Shown here: piece by piece, positions 23,646 to 59,214 of the stretch
How the letters are laid out: every line of letters starts with the position of its first letter
Numbering within the stretch: the first letter of the stretch is position 1
NCBI RefSeq assembly: GCF_002234675.1
Contig: NC_019866.2
Location: forward strand, 21,790,802 to 21,854,801
Direction: 5' to 3'
Source of the DNA: Oryzias latipes
Lineage: Eukaryota; Chordata; Actinopteri; Beloniformes; Adrianichthyidae
Length of the DNA: 64,000 nucleotides
Translations under genes and position numbers: made by a program
The notes under the pieces: generated by a model
Databases searched by the model: none
Seen by the model: only the letters and a program-made list of their open reading frames with translations
What the model was told of the DNA's origin: nothing

Positions 23646-26600
23646 TGAACCACATTTCTAAGGGTGTGAGACGCCGTTCCTAAACGTATTTTAAAGTCTC
23701 ACCTCAATACCTCCGTTTGTATCCAAATTATGGACTGTGGGATCTTGGTTTACAAAACCAGCCTCTGTACTATTTCTTGTTACCCGTTTTCTTTTGATTT
23801 TCATTTTTGACTTTTGATTTTTTTTTTTCTGTTGGCACAATTTTAACAATGCATTTTAATTAACACATAAATGTATAGTTTTTGTGACAATTTGCCTGAG
23901 GAAAGTCAGTGTTTTCCGGATTACAGCGGAATTAGGACAGATTTGGCCAGCAAGAGCTGTAAGGTGTGTTCCGCGGAAGAAAATGTTTTTCCACTTCTAT
24001 ATTGGATTTGATTTTAAATCAGCTTAGTGCCGTACTTTTAATTTGGTCTCGCCCCACATTCAGGTTGTATGAGCTGTATTTCTTCTCCTTCATGTTGCAC
24101 CCTGAACACAAGTTGAATATTTACCCTGCAAGTCTACATGGATACATTTGATGTTGGCCTCAATTTGAACCATCCCCATTTTACAGTATCGCAGAAAAAC
24201 ACCAATGGGGGCTGTGTTATGTCAGACTCTCTCTGGGGAAGATCCTTGTTTAAGCAGTAGTCACATGTACCTGTATGGGGGGTTGACCCATTCGGTTGCT
24301 ACTGATTTTTGGGTTGTTTGGGCCCATGGATGGTCATAGACAGAAGTGTCTTGTGGTTCCCTTTGGGTTCGTACGTCCACCTTTAAGGAACGTCATGAAA
24401 ATGGGGCGTACCATTGTTGTGCATGTTGTAAGTGTATCGTGAAGTATTTGTAAGGATAATGGTGTATTGAGACTGGAAAAATCCTTTGTTTATGACGTAC
24501 TGGTGTTGTACAGTGTCCTTGCGCTGCACTCTGGTGATTAGCTAGGAGCACGTTTTGGCAACAAATGGCACATGGAATTGGGTGTACAGGTGGGTAAGTG
24601 CCCGTAGGTTGCCTGTGGGATCTCCAAACGAACTACGCTCTAAATGTCTATTTTCCAAATCTCTATTAGCTACACAAAAGGAGTTTGTACTCTTAGAACT
24701 TCAACAGCACTAACGGCCTTACACAGTCCGCATGATTTGAGGGGGTTGGACTTAATAAAAAATCCTACGACACGCCTTCATCTCACCCAATTACATACCC
24801 TTGTAGGTTGTTCAAGTGTTCCCTATGATCTGTCGCCCACCCCCTGTAGAAAAAAATACACATGAACATTTTTGCCTTCCGTACTCCGAGCGGTCTACAA
24901 CCTTTATTTTGTGCAGGTCACCTGTGTGCCCTTTACAGGTTTTTCCATTTTTCTGCTTTAAACCATGCTTTAAACCAGGTTTGCGTACATGTGTGAGTCA
25001 CATCTGCACATGCAGCTATATAGTGGGAGGTTGGACTGTTTTTGGTGGTAAAACAACCACTGGACTGGCACAGCAGCTGTTCATGGGTGGCCTGTCCAAG
25101 TGTGAACATCTTGTGGGAAGCCAGTGTTGTTGCAGAAGGTTTTATCTTAAAGTCAACATCCACGCTGCGCTTTCACTGTGCAGCTTGAAACAAAAAAGGG
25201 CTGGGTTCTAAATCTGGCAGTCCATGATGACTCCCTTGTCCCTTCTCTGCTTTCTATATAGAACAGGGCTCGACGACCCAAAATATCTGGATTATTTTAG
25301 TCCTCATCCTGCTCTGGAGACTAGCTTGAAGTGTGCCACTGGATCATCTGTGTCAAGTGACGTTTTTGCCTTCTCCTGCTTGGTTTAATGGTTTGTTTTC
25401 ATTTGCAGACTTTCGCTGCAGTTTTTATACTGATATCTCCACAGTCGGATGTTTTTTAAGCTGCAGAAACATCTGCCTCCTCGGTTTTACTTTGTCTAAG
25501 TCTGGCTGGCATGAAGGCCTTCCTGCTGAAAAGTTACAAGCATGATGTCAAGCAATGCAGGTGAATGTCAGCCACTGCGAGAAGAGGCTGAAGCCGTCTG
25601 TAAGACCAGCATGCTGAAGGATGGAAGCGGGGGGGGGGGGGGGGGTAGGATGAGCAAAAAGTAGGTCTGAGAGAGGCTGGTGGACAGAAATGTGTGGAAT
25701 GTGTTTGGTGGCTTTCTCCTCCTGATAAAGGGTGAGCAGGGGAGGAATGTGGCCCTGAATGTGCTGGATAAACATAAGGAGGAAGAGGCCCGTCAGGACG
25801 GCCAGCAGAGCACCCTGGGAGGATAAAGAGGAAGCTTGAGCCGACTCCATTCGCCCTCGGCGTACTGCGGGGCGGGGTCGGAGGTCAAGCGATGAGTTTG
25901 GCGTCGAGGTTGTCGGGCGTCAGCTGGAGTGCAGCCTATTAGTCATGAAGAAAGTGCTTTTCTTTCTGATTCTCTTATCAAGTCGTTTAGCACTGGCTGA
26001 TCAATACTACAAACCGTTTGCTCTCATAATGATTTACGGTCCGTATTTTCCTGCTTCGCATTCAGTCAGTTTTTCATGACTTTCTCCAGCTGGACCACAT
26101 TCCAAAGTGAGCTTTCTTCCAAATCATTTTTAAATAAACACCAGCTCATCCCAAAACTCACTGCTGCTTTTTTATTGTTTTTTTTTCCAAATGTCTGTCT
26201 ATGGAGAGCTGCTTTCCACCAGAGGTACAAAGGGTGTCCGTTTGTGAATCCATGAAGCCTGCAGCTCTGAAGTTTCTTTTAGGTTGATGGACACATTCAT
26301 TTCACTGAAGCTCACTTTTTGTTTTGTTTTTTACAGCTGGTTTTACTGGTCGAGTCACTTCCTCCCTGAGCAGAAATTGCCTTACCCTCTAATGTTTATC
26401 AGCATATGGGTGTTTTGGATCTGCCTGTTTCTCCTGCCGTTGGCACTATTTCTGCAAACCTTAGCTGTGATCCTCCAAACTTCCTCAAACTAAAAGATTT
26501 TACTATGTATGACTTTGTGTGAAATGTCACCAGCAGCTTTTAGCTGTGCTAATTGGGTTTTCCTCTCATTTTATTGCTTTTTATGAAATGTGAGCAGATT

Positions 26601-27377
26601 TTGACCTGAAGAGATTCACGTCTTCTTCCAGCTTTTTAATTTGACACATATTTTTATTCTTTTCAAACCAACGCTTTATGAATATCAGATTTTGTCAGAA
26701 TCAGAGGTGCTCTGAAATTCTGGCCATTCCTGTTTTTCTTATCGTGTGTCGATTTGAAAACAAAAGAAGGGAAAGTGCTGATGGGAAGTTTAACCTGCTG
26801 GGGAACCACAATAAATCTGGATCTGTTGGCTTTTTCTAATAGCTTCCTGCTCCACTGGCACTTAATGATTGACAACACGATGATTATAGATCCAATATTA
26901 CCATTAAGGCACCACATCAAAGCCATGTTCTTACGACACTTTTGTCTACATCTCAACAAAACCAGACTTTATTAGAGATGATGTGGAGTTGGGGAATAAA
27001 AGCTGAATGTCCATCATCTGTGGTCAGATGTAGTTTCACATTAGATGTGCCGTCACAAAAGGCACGTCTGTGTCCAAAGCTTGTTTAAAAGTAAACTCTA
27101 AAAGAATGTATTTCCTGGTTTTTGGGGACTTTTCTCAGAGGAACCCCGAAGAAGAAGTCCATCAAACCTGCACTTCCTGTAAAGGTGTCTGACCTTCAGG
27201 TAGACGACGTTTGGAGTTTGACACGGCTCTGTTTGCAGAAGCTTTAGTTTAACTGAATCTTTGAAGAAATGTATGGAGTTCAGTTGGAAAACAAAAGGAA
27301 ACGTTACTTTCTCTGACGTGTCATGTCTGATCCCCCCCCACTAACCACAATCCCTCTCTCTGGTTCAAACAGCAACC

Positions 27378-48310
<20,933 letters not shown>

Positions 48311-49515
48311 GCAGCCGGCGGCCTCGGAAGCTGAACCGACGGACCCAAACCCACCACACGAATCCATCTATGCACCCACACATTTACAGCCACACAGACG
48401 ACGGGGAAGTCCGACAATCATCTTAACGTTTGGGTCATTTTTTTTTGTTTCCTTTGCTTCTTTTTTCATTCTCTGGGAAAAGTAGACTAGAAAATGATAT
48501 TTTTATAAGGAAAATTTTCACTAATAATAGTCCTGATTTAGGATCTATTTTTCTAATTGATGAAGACAAAAGACGTGTTTAAATGAAGAGGATTACTGGA
48601 AGGGGACCAAAGTACTATCTCAATCTATAGAGGTGTATCTTACGCAGATGTTTTTATAAAAAAGTATGGAAGTTTGCGCTTCAGGTTAGCTTTGTTCTTT
48701 GACTTCTGCATCCTGACATCAGCCTGTTTAGCTGCAGTCAATGCTACAATTTATGGCTTTTTTTAAATCAGATTTCACTTTAAAAAAAGGCAGTTTAGCT
48801 GAAACATTATTGGATTTTGTGCTTAAAAATGGTTTATTTTTGCACTGAGAGGGAAAAAAAACACAGATGGCCGTAAACCACTGAATTTTCCTTCAAATAT
48901 CGAAAGAGACGTTTTGAAGGACCGCGCTCGTATCGTCAGTGCCAACACACTAAAAGCCTTAAATGCAGCTACTGGGCAGGTTTCTTTTGTATTTTTCTGG
49001 TTGTGTATTGATTTCTATGTGTATCACTGTCAGTGTTTGTGTCCGGGGTAAATGGTGGGGTAGTTTTTGGGTTGTTGTCCTCACGGCACACACTGTATTC
49101 TCAGGGCACAGCTTGTTGACGGGAGACCCAGAGGCTGGTTGGGGAGTAAGGGACGCTCTTCCTCACTGTAACCCGTCCACCTTTGGCCGACCAATAGGAC
49201 CCCGTCGGCTCGTGGCGTCTGTGTTGGCGGCCGGGTTTTGAACAGTTTGTAGAAGCGGTTCAGGATGAGATGACCCTCTCGCAGGCTGTGCCCAGGGCTC
49301 AGCTTTTGGCTCACACTGCTGGAAAGTGGGAGGATGTTGTTGTTACTCAGCAATGCCCGCTCACATCAAGATTCACATCTTTCGCACTTATTAAACAATG
49401 GAAATCTATAAAAAAACAAATAAAAAAAAACGATCTGTTATTTTGTAATGTTTGTCTGCATTTCTGAAATCATGTTGTAAGGTGTGGTAATAAATATGCT
49501 TTTAAAACTGAAAAC
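48311..49515 (+). other. myh9: myh9 3' UTR
   Basis: About 1.2 kb from the stop codon to the polyadenylation signal AATAAA at 49489-49494, similar in length to mammalian MYH9 3' UTRs. An A-rich AAATAAAAAAAAA run near 49418 is an alternative signal. Confidence 0.6.
49489..49494 (+). terminator. myh9: myh9 polyadenylation signal
   Basis: AATAAA followed within about 20 nt by T/G-rich sequence. Confidence 0.6.
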
Positions 49516-50660
49516 AACGACATTGTTTTTATTTATTTGTATCTTTTTATCTAAGACGTTTTAAGGCATTAAAACTTTTTTTTTCCTGCAACACTGTGGT
49601 ATCACCAGCAGGGGGCAGTGTGTCCCACTTAAAATAACTAAACCAGCTTGAGCTGGATTGAATCGGATCACTTCTATTTGAAATGAAATGGGGAATTTTC
49701 TTTATTTTACCCCGAAACAAAATTGTGCGCATACATAAGTATTGCATCAGTATTCAAATGTGTGTATGGAAACGGGGATATGGGCAGATGGATAAAAAGA
49801 TGCAAATTTGTCTGTTTAAAGAGTCTAAAAAAATACTTTCTAGTTTTGTTTCCAAACTATAAGTCAAGTTAAGAACTAATTTCACAAACTAACTAAACTA
49901 CTGGGGTACTTTCGCAAAGTTCGATTTAAAATGGTTCTTTCTCACAAATTAAATTACATATTTTCCTGGACTATTATTCAATAATGCCTTCACTTGGTAT
50001 TGTATCATTTCATCGATTTGGTTTCACTTTGAAAAGAATTTAAATATAAATGTAAACAATTAACATTAAATTCAAAGAAGTTGATCAAAAATTATTAAAA
50101 TTGGCCAAAGGTTTACCTGAAAGTTTTTTTCTTCTTCCATTTTAAATTCCAGTTATTTAAACTCGAGTAGGAATAAAAAATAGTGGAAAAAAAACTTAAC
50201 AAGCATTTAGTTTGATAATTAAGATAACAAAGAATTATATAAGTTTTCTTGTAATTTCATGAAGTTAAATCCAGCCTTGAAAATTGTGCTTCTGTTTACC
50301 ATCCTTCTGGTGATTTAACTTTTGTTTTATTTAAGTATTTGTGAAAGAAATTATATTATAATAAATGTACTCAAGCAAGATTACAAAAAGTATTTTAGTT
50401 ACTTTTTAAATGTCCCTTTAATAAATACAACTCATTACTACACATTCATGCTAGAATAAAAACCTAAATAGCCAAAATCATGAATTTAAAGAACTTCTTT
50501 TAGCAAAGTTCCAAAAAGGTGAGATATTTACCTGCAAACACAGATCATATTCATTTGAATTCGCTTTAAATTATGACCGTTTTAAAATAATAGTTCCCAC
50601 TGATGCTCAGTAATAAAAAAATATATATATTATCCGAATAACAATTGAGTTGTGTTCTAT
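49516..50660. other. AT-rich intergenic spacer
   Basis: Between myh9 and the slc25a38 promoter block. No exon or classified repeat seen. Confidence 0.6.
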
Positions 50661-50664
50661 TCGA

Positions 50665-50960
50665 TTCGATTACGTCACGTTCAGACGTCAGTGTTTCTGG
50701 TGTGGGCGGGGCTTAGCACACTCATTGACTACTACGTCCATCAAACCGGAACCGGCCGGTTTGTTATCGATGTGGGACAGCTGCCAGGCTTTAACCGGCA
50801 GTGGACGCTGCTGGTCCGGTGTTGACGCCGCCCTGGGCTTCATATTTGATGATAGGAAAGGTTTAAATTCGCCTACAGTGTCCGCGGTATCATTTTACGA
50901 AGCCTCGGAGGAAGACAAAACGGTACTGCGCCGGAAAAAGGGTTCGTCAGAGCGGAACTA
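50665..50960 (+). promoter_or_regulatory. CRE/GC-box promoter-like block upstream of slc25a38
   Basis: A sudden GC-rich block in AT-rich DNA with TACGTCAC and GACGTCAG (CRE-like half sites) at about 50670-50690 and GGGCGGGGC near 50705. Downstream, an ATG at 50770 opens an 86-codon frame (MWDSCQALTG at its start) that resembles no protein I know. It may be the promoter and untranslated first exon of slc25a38; an acceptor-like TTTTTTAATCCAG lies at about 51430-51442. An in-frame stop at 51538 prevents the upstream frame from joining the carrier frame through an unspliced 51443-51582 segment. Confidence 0.4.
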
Positions 50961-51090
50961 CTTTTTTAACCGCAGCACAACCTTTCCCTATGTATTTACT
51001 TTTTCATTATTATTATTATTTTTTTAAATTACTTTTATTATTATTAATATTGGTGTCGATAAAAATACAGAAAAACTTCAAGCAAAATCA

Positions 51091-51092
<2 letters not shown>

Positions 51093-51145
<53 letters not shown>

Positions 51146-51160
51146 CACACACACACACAC
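51093..51160. repeat. (TA)n(CA)n compound microsatellite
   Basis: A long TA run followed by AAATATA and a CA run. Confidence 0.95.
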
Positions 51161-51582
51161 TGACTTACCCTATCTTTACCAACGTTTATTATATATTTGA
51201 ATGTTCTATTGCAATTTTTTTTTACATGTAAAATGTTTAACATTTTTTTAAAATGTATTTATGTGAAGTCATTGAGTTTATTCATGTAAAGACCAGCAGC
51301 AGCACCATCCTCGTGCAGTGACCACCATCCATTAGTCGGTTAATCAGTAGCTGTGTGTTGCGTGGTCCCAAACAGAGAACACAGCGTTGATCATGTGACT
51401 TTTTTTTACGTTTAATGAGCTGCGTGTGTTTTTTAATCCAGTAGGCAGAGCTGTGCACCACACACATCATCTGCAGCCGGACCGGACAGCTCCAAGCAGC
51501 CCCGTGACTCCTCATCCTTCTCTGCTGGGGATTCTGCTAAAAGAAGTGGAAATCTATACAAAGAGAAGAATCTTTACCTACT

Positions 51583-53306
51583 ATGGAGCTGTCTGTGGTG
51601 AGCTTCACAAAATAGTCTTTGCTCTTTTACATTTGGATGAATTTACCGCTTTTTTTTATTATTATGGCGGCAACTTTACAAGCTGATCCTTAGAGTTAAA
51701 GATGAAAGTGGAGATAATTTTGCTTTTTTGAGAAAAGTTGCACTGACTTCTTTTAACATTTTGCCCCCTTAAACCTGCAGGCACACCCAGCAGTTAAAGC
51801 CTTCATGTGTGGCTCCTTCAGTGGGACCTGCTCCACCCTGCTGTTCCAGCCTCTGGACCTGGTCAAAACCCGCCTGCAGACGCTGCAGAGCACCGTGCAG
51901 CCGGGGTGAGTGTGCGCAGCCGCGCTTTTAACCCCCGAAGAACCCAAAAGCAGTTTTCTTCAGGGCTTTTAATCCCTTGACGGCTGAATTTATTTCCAGC
52001 TAAAAAAAAAAATCGCTTTTGCTTTTAAGTAAATTAAGGTTATTTTGGAGCAGAAGTGCATATTTGGATCAATAGGCATCTATGGAGTTTCAGTTCATTT
52101 TTACTTTTGTTTTTTATTCCTTTTGGGTATTAGTACCTAACAACAGCAACAACAAAAGCATTTGAAGCAAAGAAATAAAACGAAAAGGCCAAATTTGACC
52201 CTGTGGACTTAAACTGATTACAAAAACCTTCCTGTTCCCCGTCAGGTCGGGCAGAGTGGGCATGATGACGGTGCTCCTCAGCGTGGTGCGGACGGAGCGC
52301 CTCCTCGGGCTGTGGAAGGGCGTTTCACCGGTACAGAGGCTTTGAAAAAGGTTTTGCACATGTGGTGATTGTAGAACAAAAAGCTGACGGGGCGTTACGC
52401 TGTCCTCTGGTTCTCCAGTCCTTTGCTCGGACCATCCCAGGAGTGGGGATCTACTTCAGCACCTACTACTCTCTGAAGCAGCACTTTTACCAGGACGACA
52501 GGCCGGGGCCCCTGCCGGCTGTGCTGCTGGGGGGAGGAGCCCGGACCGTGGCGGGGGTCCTAATGCTGCCAGTTACTGTCATAAAAACACGTTTTGAGGT
52601 AAGCAAATCCCGACGGTTGAAGCTAAATGTCATTATTGGAAGTTGGTGTGGAGCTGTGCTGAGCGTGTCGTCTGCTGCAGTGTGGCAGGTACAGCTATGT
52701 GAGCGTGAGCGGCGCTCTGCGCAGCGTCTGTCAGACTGAAGGTCCCGCCGCTCTGTACTCTGGCCTCATGCCCACTCTCCTCAGAGACGTCCCTTTCTCC
52801 GCCATCTACGTCATGTTTTACAGCCAGACCAAAGCCGCTTTGCCCTCAGGTAGGAAAGAACCGTCTCCTCTGTGGAACATTTGCTCATATGTTTGATTTG
52901 ACTGTTCACTTGTGTGTCGCGTGTTCCTCGTAGAGGTCGGCGCGTCTCCCTCCGCACCCCTTGCGAACTTCAGCTGCGGCATCCTGGCCGGAGTTCTGGC
53001 CTCTCTGATCACGCAGCCTGCAGACGTCGTCAAAACGCACGTCCAGGTCAATCCCCAGCTGAGGACGGCGGAAGCCATCCGATACATCTACACGGTAGCA
53101 CCTTCAGCCTCCCTTTCTCCTCACTCCTGCACGTAAGAGGCGTCATGACCGTAACTGATGTTTGCCCCCGTCTTCTCCATCAGGAACACGGAGCTCAGGG
53201 CTTCTTCAGAGGAGCCCTTCCTCGCTCTCTGAGGAGGACCATGATGGCGGCCATGGCCTGGACGGTGTACGAGCAGATGATGGCGCACATTGGGCTCAAG
53301 TCCTGA
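51583..53306 (+). CDS. slc25a38: Mitochondrial glycine carrier SLC25A38 (285 aa, 7 exons)
   Basis: Inner-membrane carrier that brings glycine into mitochondria for 5-aminolevulinate synthesis, the first step of haem production. Exons 51583-51597, 51781-51905, 52246-52330, 52419-52598, 52681-52849, 52934-53094 and 53184-53306 join in frame. Three carrier repeats show the signature P-x-[D/E]-x-x-[K/R]: [22 protein letters not shown] (no acidic residue, as in the human protein) and [37 protein letters not shown] and the C-terminal GLKS match the human family member. The first exon codes only MELSV; the ATG at 51583 is the first after an in-frame stop at 51538, and the protein is about 19 residues shorter than human at the N terminus. 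It could be either teleost paralogue (a or b). Confidence 0.95.
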
Positions 53307-53856
53307 AGGAGGACGATGATGAGAAGAGAGCCAGAGAGGAACGACAGTGACTTTTTCTTTCACTGTACCGTTGAGACCGATGAGTGGGAGCAGAGAGCTG
53401 GTCTCGCTTCACGTCACGGGAAAAAGTGGAAGGTTTGATGAATGAGACGCATTCCTGTGGGTGACGGCAGACACCGCCAGTGTGGACTGTGGAGCAGAAA
53501 GCTTCCAGATTGTGCAGGCACAGAGTTTCTGCTGCGCGGTGAGTTTAGATGGGAAACCTGCTGCAGAGGCTGAAGGTTATTTCCAGCATGTCGGAAACTC
53601 AAAAGTACCTCTGGGGGGAAAACTGTTGTGACTCCACTTCATGATGGCTTTGCACCTTAAGCTCCTCAGCAGGAGAAGCTGAGCTGAATGTTTCCTTGAA
53701 TTAAGCGGACAAAAAAAGTGATTTTGAAAAATGTGCACGACTGTTTTATTGTTTACCGTCACTGGGCCAATACTCTTTTTTTTAAATCAATGTTTAGGAG
53801 GATAAAACACTGTTGTGATCTAAACATTTGTTTGTATGTACACAAACTCTTTCAAA

Positions 53857-53862
53857 AATAAA
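53857..53862 (+). terminator. slc25a38: slc25a38 polyadenylation signal
   Basis: AATAAA about 550 nt after the stop codon, followed by a T-rich stretch. Confidence 0.7.
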
Positions 53863-53879
53863 TGATTCTGCACCTCATT

Positions 53880-54900
53880 TTTTTGACCTCTGAGCTTCTG
53901 TTATGAGATTTCATGACACCAAACCCGATTAGGGTTTAAAAAAAAAAAAAGAAACTTGATTGGATATCTACCCCGCTCTGAGCCATGCCCGGACTCAAAC
54001 ATGTATTTATCAAAACCGTAAACCAATAAATGATGTAAAAGATGCGATAGCTGTGCTGTGTGGGAACATTGGGGCCAAAGACTTATCACGCTGCAGACAG
54101 AGATAAGCGCCGGGGGTGTGGTGACCTGACATCAAATAGGAAAAAAGGACAGAAGGAAATGGATATGTCTGCTGAAACTCAAAGTGAATTATTATTTAGA
54201 GATAACACAAGGTTCGATTGAGATCAACACACAGAATAAGCTGCACACGCTTCATTTTGGATCAATAAAGCATTTCTATATATTAAATGCCAATTATCCA
54301 AATAAATAAAAAATGTAATATAAAGTTTGGACTCCTATATGCGTTTTTAGATCATCAGTTTTTACTCTGAATAGCCCCCAAGGGTCCTACGTCCTGCTAT
54401 GACACATGCGTGTTTCGTTTGTATTTGTTTGATGTCCCATTTTTTAATGTCCTTGACATTTATCCAAACCTAAACATCAGGTACCCTGATCAGTAACACC
54501 TCCATTACTATGCTGTGGTAAAGGCCCATTCTGTTGTAACCACCTATGTAGGCCTTTATTGTGCAAAGCAAACTTTTACCCGTTTAACAAGCTTTATTAA
54601 TTTATTTCTCAACGTGTGTTGTTGCGTACACACTATGATCCCGTTTACTGGAACATTTTATCTCCGGCAAACACAGTGTTACAACACAGGTCAGTCTTTC
54701 ACCGAGAAGTCAACGTCTCAGCATTGTCTTAATATGGTCTTTCCATCTCCATTGTCTTAATATGGGATCTTCATCCGACCCGCCACACAAACTCTGGTAA
54801 CCTCTCCCACCTTGTTACAACGTGCGCCACAATACACCGCCTAGCGGTCAAAAGCTGGTACAACCACATCCTGTTCACACAAGTCGACCAATCACACGCT
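53880..54900. other. Spacer between slc25a38 and rpsa
   Basis: AT-rich, with a short tandem duplication around CATTGTCTTAATATGG (54722-54770). No gene recognised. Confidence 0.6.
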
Positions 54901-54910
54901 TCGAAATGCA

Positions 54911-54988
54911 GTATAAATTTTACGTCATTTCCGCTAGGCTCCCTCTTTTTCACCGTGTGGCCAGATTTCCATACGGCGTTGTTTCGTG
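54911..54988 (+). promoter_or_regulatory. rpsa: rpsa core promoter and 5' TOP exon 1
   Basis: A TATAAATT box at about 54911 lies about 30 bp upstream of a pyrimidine tract, CTCCCTCTTTTTC, the 5' terminal oligopyrimidine signature of ribosomal-protein mRNAs. The untranslated exon ends with donor TTTCGTG|GTAAGC at 54988. TOP mRNAs are translationally controlled by mTOR and LARP1; that this applies here is inference from the motif. Confidence 0.7.
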
Positions 54989-55554
54989 GTAAGCCAAACC
55001 ACGTCTAATTTAACAAAAATGACAGTATTAATGACACTGCTTATACAGAAATGTTAAATATTGTTGTACAGTGTTCATGTTAAAAGTCAAGAAATGAATT
55101 ATCCCGTTAAATACGTCTGTATTTCTTTTTTTTGCTGCAAATGCTAATGTTCCTAGCTAGCTAGCTCGTCCGCTTCGACCACGCGCTTCTTTTAACGTTC
55201 CATAACCTCTTCTCATTAATGTTGATCTAAGGGTCATATCACAGTTTTTACAACTTCATAAACGTTTTTATGTGAAATATATATTTTTAGCTTGGAATAA
55301 AAATGAAATGTCTTATGGCTTACACTTATTACAAGAATTAGCCTTATGGCTAATTTTTGTATAAGCTTGATCTATGTAAAGGAAACGCGAGACATTAAGC
55401 ATTTCTGCTGTTAAATTTCGCAATTAAAATACGCTTGCCTCACATGCTTAAACAATATTTCTGTATGATTGATTGAATCCCACTAAAGCAGTAACATTAC
55501 CGTGTGTGGAGTAAAGGTTTGCTTCTGTGTCACTTTGTCCCAGCTCTCCCATAA

Positions 55555-57512
<1,958 letters not shown>

Positions 57513-57530
57513 ATCAATCTCCATGGCAAC

Positions 57531-57536
57531 AATAAA
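57531..57536 (+). terminator. rpsa: rpsa polyadenylation signal
   Basis: AATAAA 18 nt after the stop codon, giving the very short 3' UTR typical of ribosomal-protein genes. Confidence 0.85.
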
Positions 57537-57559
57537 AGTGTTTTGTACACTTCTACATC

Positions 57560-58740
57560 TGTTATTTCTGTCTACATGGTCATTGCTCTTAAGGCAGCGA
57601 AGACATATAAAATGTATCAAGGCTCAAGACTGAAAGATTATGAAATTCGATTTTAACTAGTGAAGTTGGTTTAAAACCTTTCCTTGAGTGGAAAAAAATG
57701 AAACCCTAACCTTCTGTAATAAAAGTGAACTTCCAATAGCGACATCACAGTTAAATGTCAGATTGGTGACCTCGAGGGCAGCATTCCTCCATGTTTTTGA
57801 CCATTCCTCACTCAGGTGTGGTCCGATCGACCATACAAATGTGATCCAGGGAATCAGCTGTGAGTCAAATATCCAGAGACTTGAGGCCTGCAGCTCCTTG
57901 GCCCCACAAAAATAGGAGGTAAGGCTGAAGGGGGAATAGAGTGAAATAATTTTTAAAACTGAAATCGCAAAGATGAAAATGCAGCCTAATTCAAATTTAG
58001 CGAAGAGCTACAGAAAAGTTCTGTTAATGTAGTTTTTACTTTTTAAGCTGTGACCTGTCAGGTTGCTGCTTTGAGTATAAAATGTTTCAGTTTAGGTTTT
58101 AGAGAACAGCTTTTCTTAAACTTTCAGCCTAATTTTGTACCAGGTGCATAAGCAGACCATGAATTTGAAGTGAAAACATGCAGTTTAGCAGGATAAAATA
58201 CCGTAAATACAATTTGTTAAATATAACACTACTTAAACATTTTACACCTAAAGCTGAGATAAAATTAATTGGCTGAAATTTGAATTAGGTTTGTCTTAAA
58301 TATGCCAGTGTAGGCTCTTGGTCTACTTTCCTGCATGGCCTGTATGAGGACAAGTGTTAAGACTTGAGATTTTATTTTATGTACTTGATTGAACAAGATT
58401 GTTTTGTGAATTTAATATGCTTTAAAAAAAGTTGTATTGCTTTTAGTTACTGATCAAGGCGTCAATTTATTAGTTTTTGGTTTTCATCAGGACATTCTCT
58501 CTTGTAAAGCAGTCTGCACTCAAATAGAAACAATCTTCCTCTTCATGTCATTGATATAAGATAGTAAAACTAGATTTTAGTTAATTAACTTTGACATTCA
58601 GATTATGGCAACATTTATCGTTAGTGTATTTAATACAGTCCAAATGGTTTGTTTAGACACTAAAGTAAAAACTCGTGATTGTAACAAAAATTATCTTACA
58701 GTACTCGACTTTTATTTTGGTTTTTTTTTATCATTTGACG
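57560..58740. other. Spacer between rpsa and ubn2
   Basis: AT-rich, no exon or classified repeat recognised. Confidence 0.6.
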
Positions 58741-59214
58741 GCGGGTCACGTCACGCATGTGCAGAACAATCCACCTATTCGCGCTAATCGGTCAGGTGGG
58801 CGTGTTCGAGCGCTCTGATTGGTCAATCGCAGTTTCCTTTCCTCTGTGTTCCGCTTTTTTTTCACGCCTCTGAATAATGATAATAATGATCAAGATGGCT
58901 ACTCCCGAATCTCCTTTCGGTAGCTAAGCCTTAGTTTAATGGAAACACTCAAAACTGCAATTTCTTTCAGTTTAAGACCCTCGTGTGAGCCGGGGGCAGC
59001 GACAAACACATTTCTTTATGGATTGAAACGCCCCGAGTGGAGATAAAAGTCGTTGTGTTGCTAGCAACACTTATTTTCTGGGGAGGCTAACTAGCAGAGC
59101 ACACAGCTAGCTGCACTCGATCGTCTCCGGGTGAGCTTTCCTGGCAGCTGGCGCTTCAACGGGAGCGTGGCGCTCCTCGTTTTGTGCGCCCGACCGTCGG
59201 ACACAACACGTCAA
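58740..59214 (+). promoter_or_regulatory. ubn2: ubn2 promoter and 5' UTR
   Basis: CpG-rich block with GGTCACGTCACGC and two inverted CCAAT boxes (GATTGGTCAA near 58818, ATCGGTCA near 58785). A short ATG frame at 58895-58927 (11 codons with stop, context CAAGATGG) would be an upstream ORF if transcription starts before it. The start site is not fixed. Confidence 0.6.

Larger units (their letters stand above)
16008..27372 (+). other. myh9: myh9 intron 1 (11.4 kb)
   Basis: A long first intron, typical of MYH9 genes. Its 5' end is still CpG-rich to about 16600. The rest is AT-rich and holds two element B copies (19012-19577 on +, 23067-23645 on -), a hAT MITE (20358-20762) and a poly-G run near 25630-25646. 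I saw no additional exon with conserved coding character. Part of 24180-25200 is GT-rich and unlike its surroundings but unclassified. Confidence 0.6.

Noticed and set aside
25548-25850. 100-codon minus-strand frame with a hydrophobic start
   Set aside because: It crosses a poly-G run, has a proline run made by that homopolymer, and lies inside an intron with no splice or family support.
59131-59214. Upstream N-terminal extension of ubn2 in the same frame
   Set aside because: It would start at GTG, not ATG; the ATG at 59215 gives the family's MAEPRKV start.
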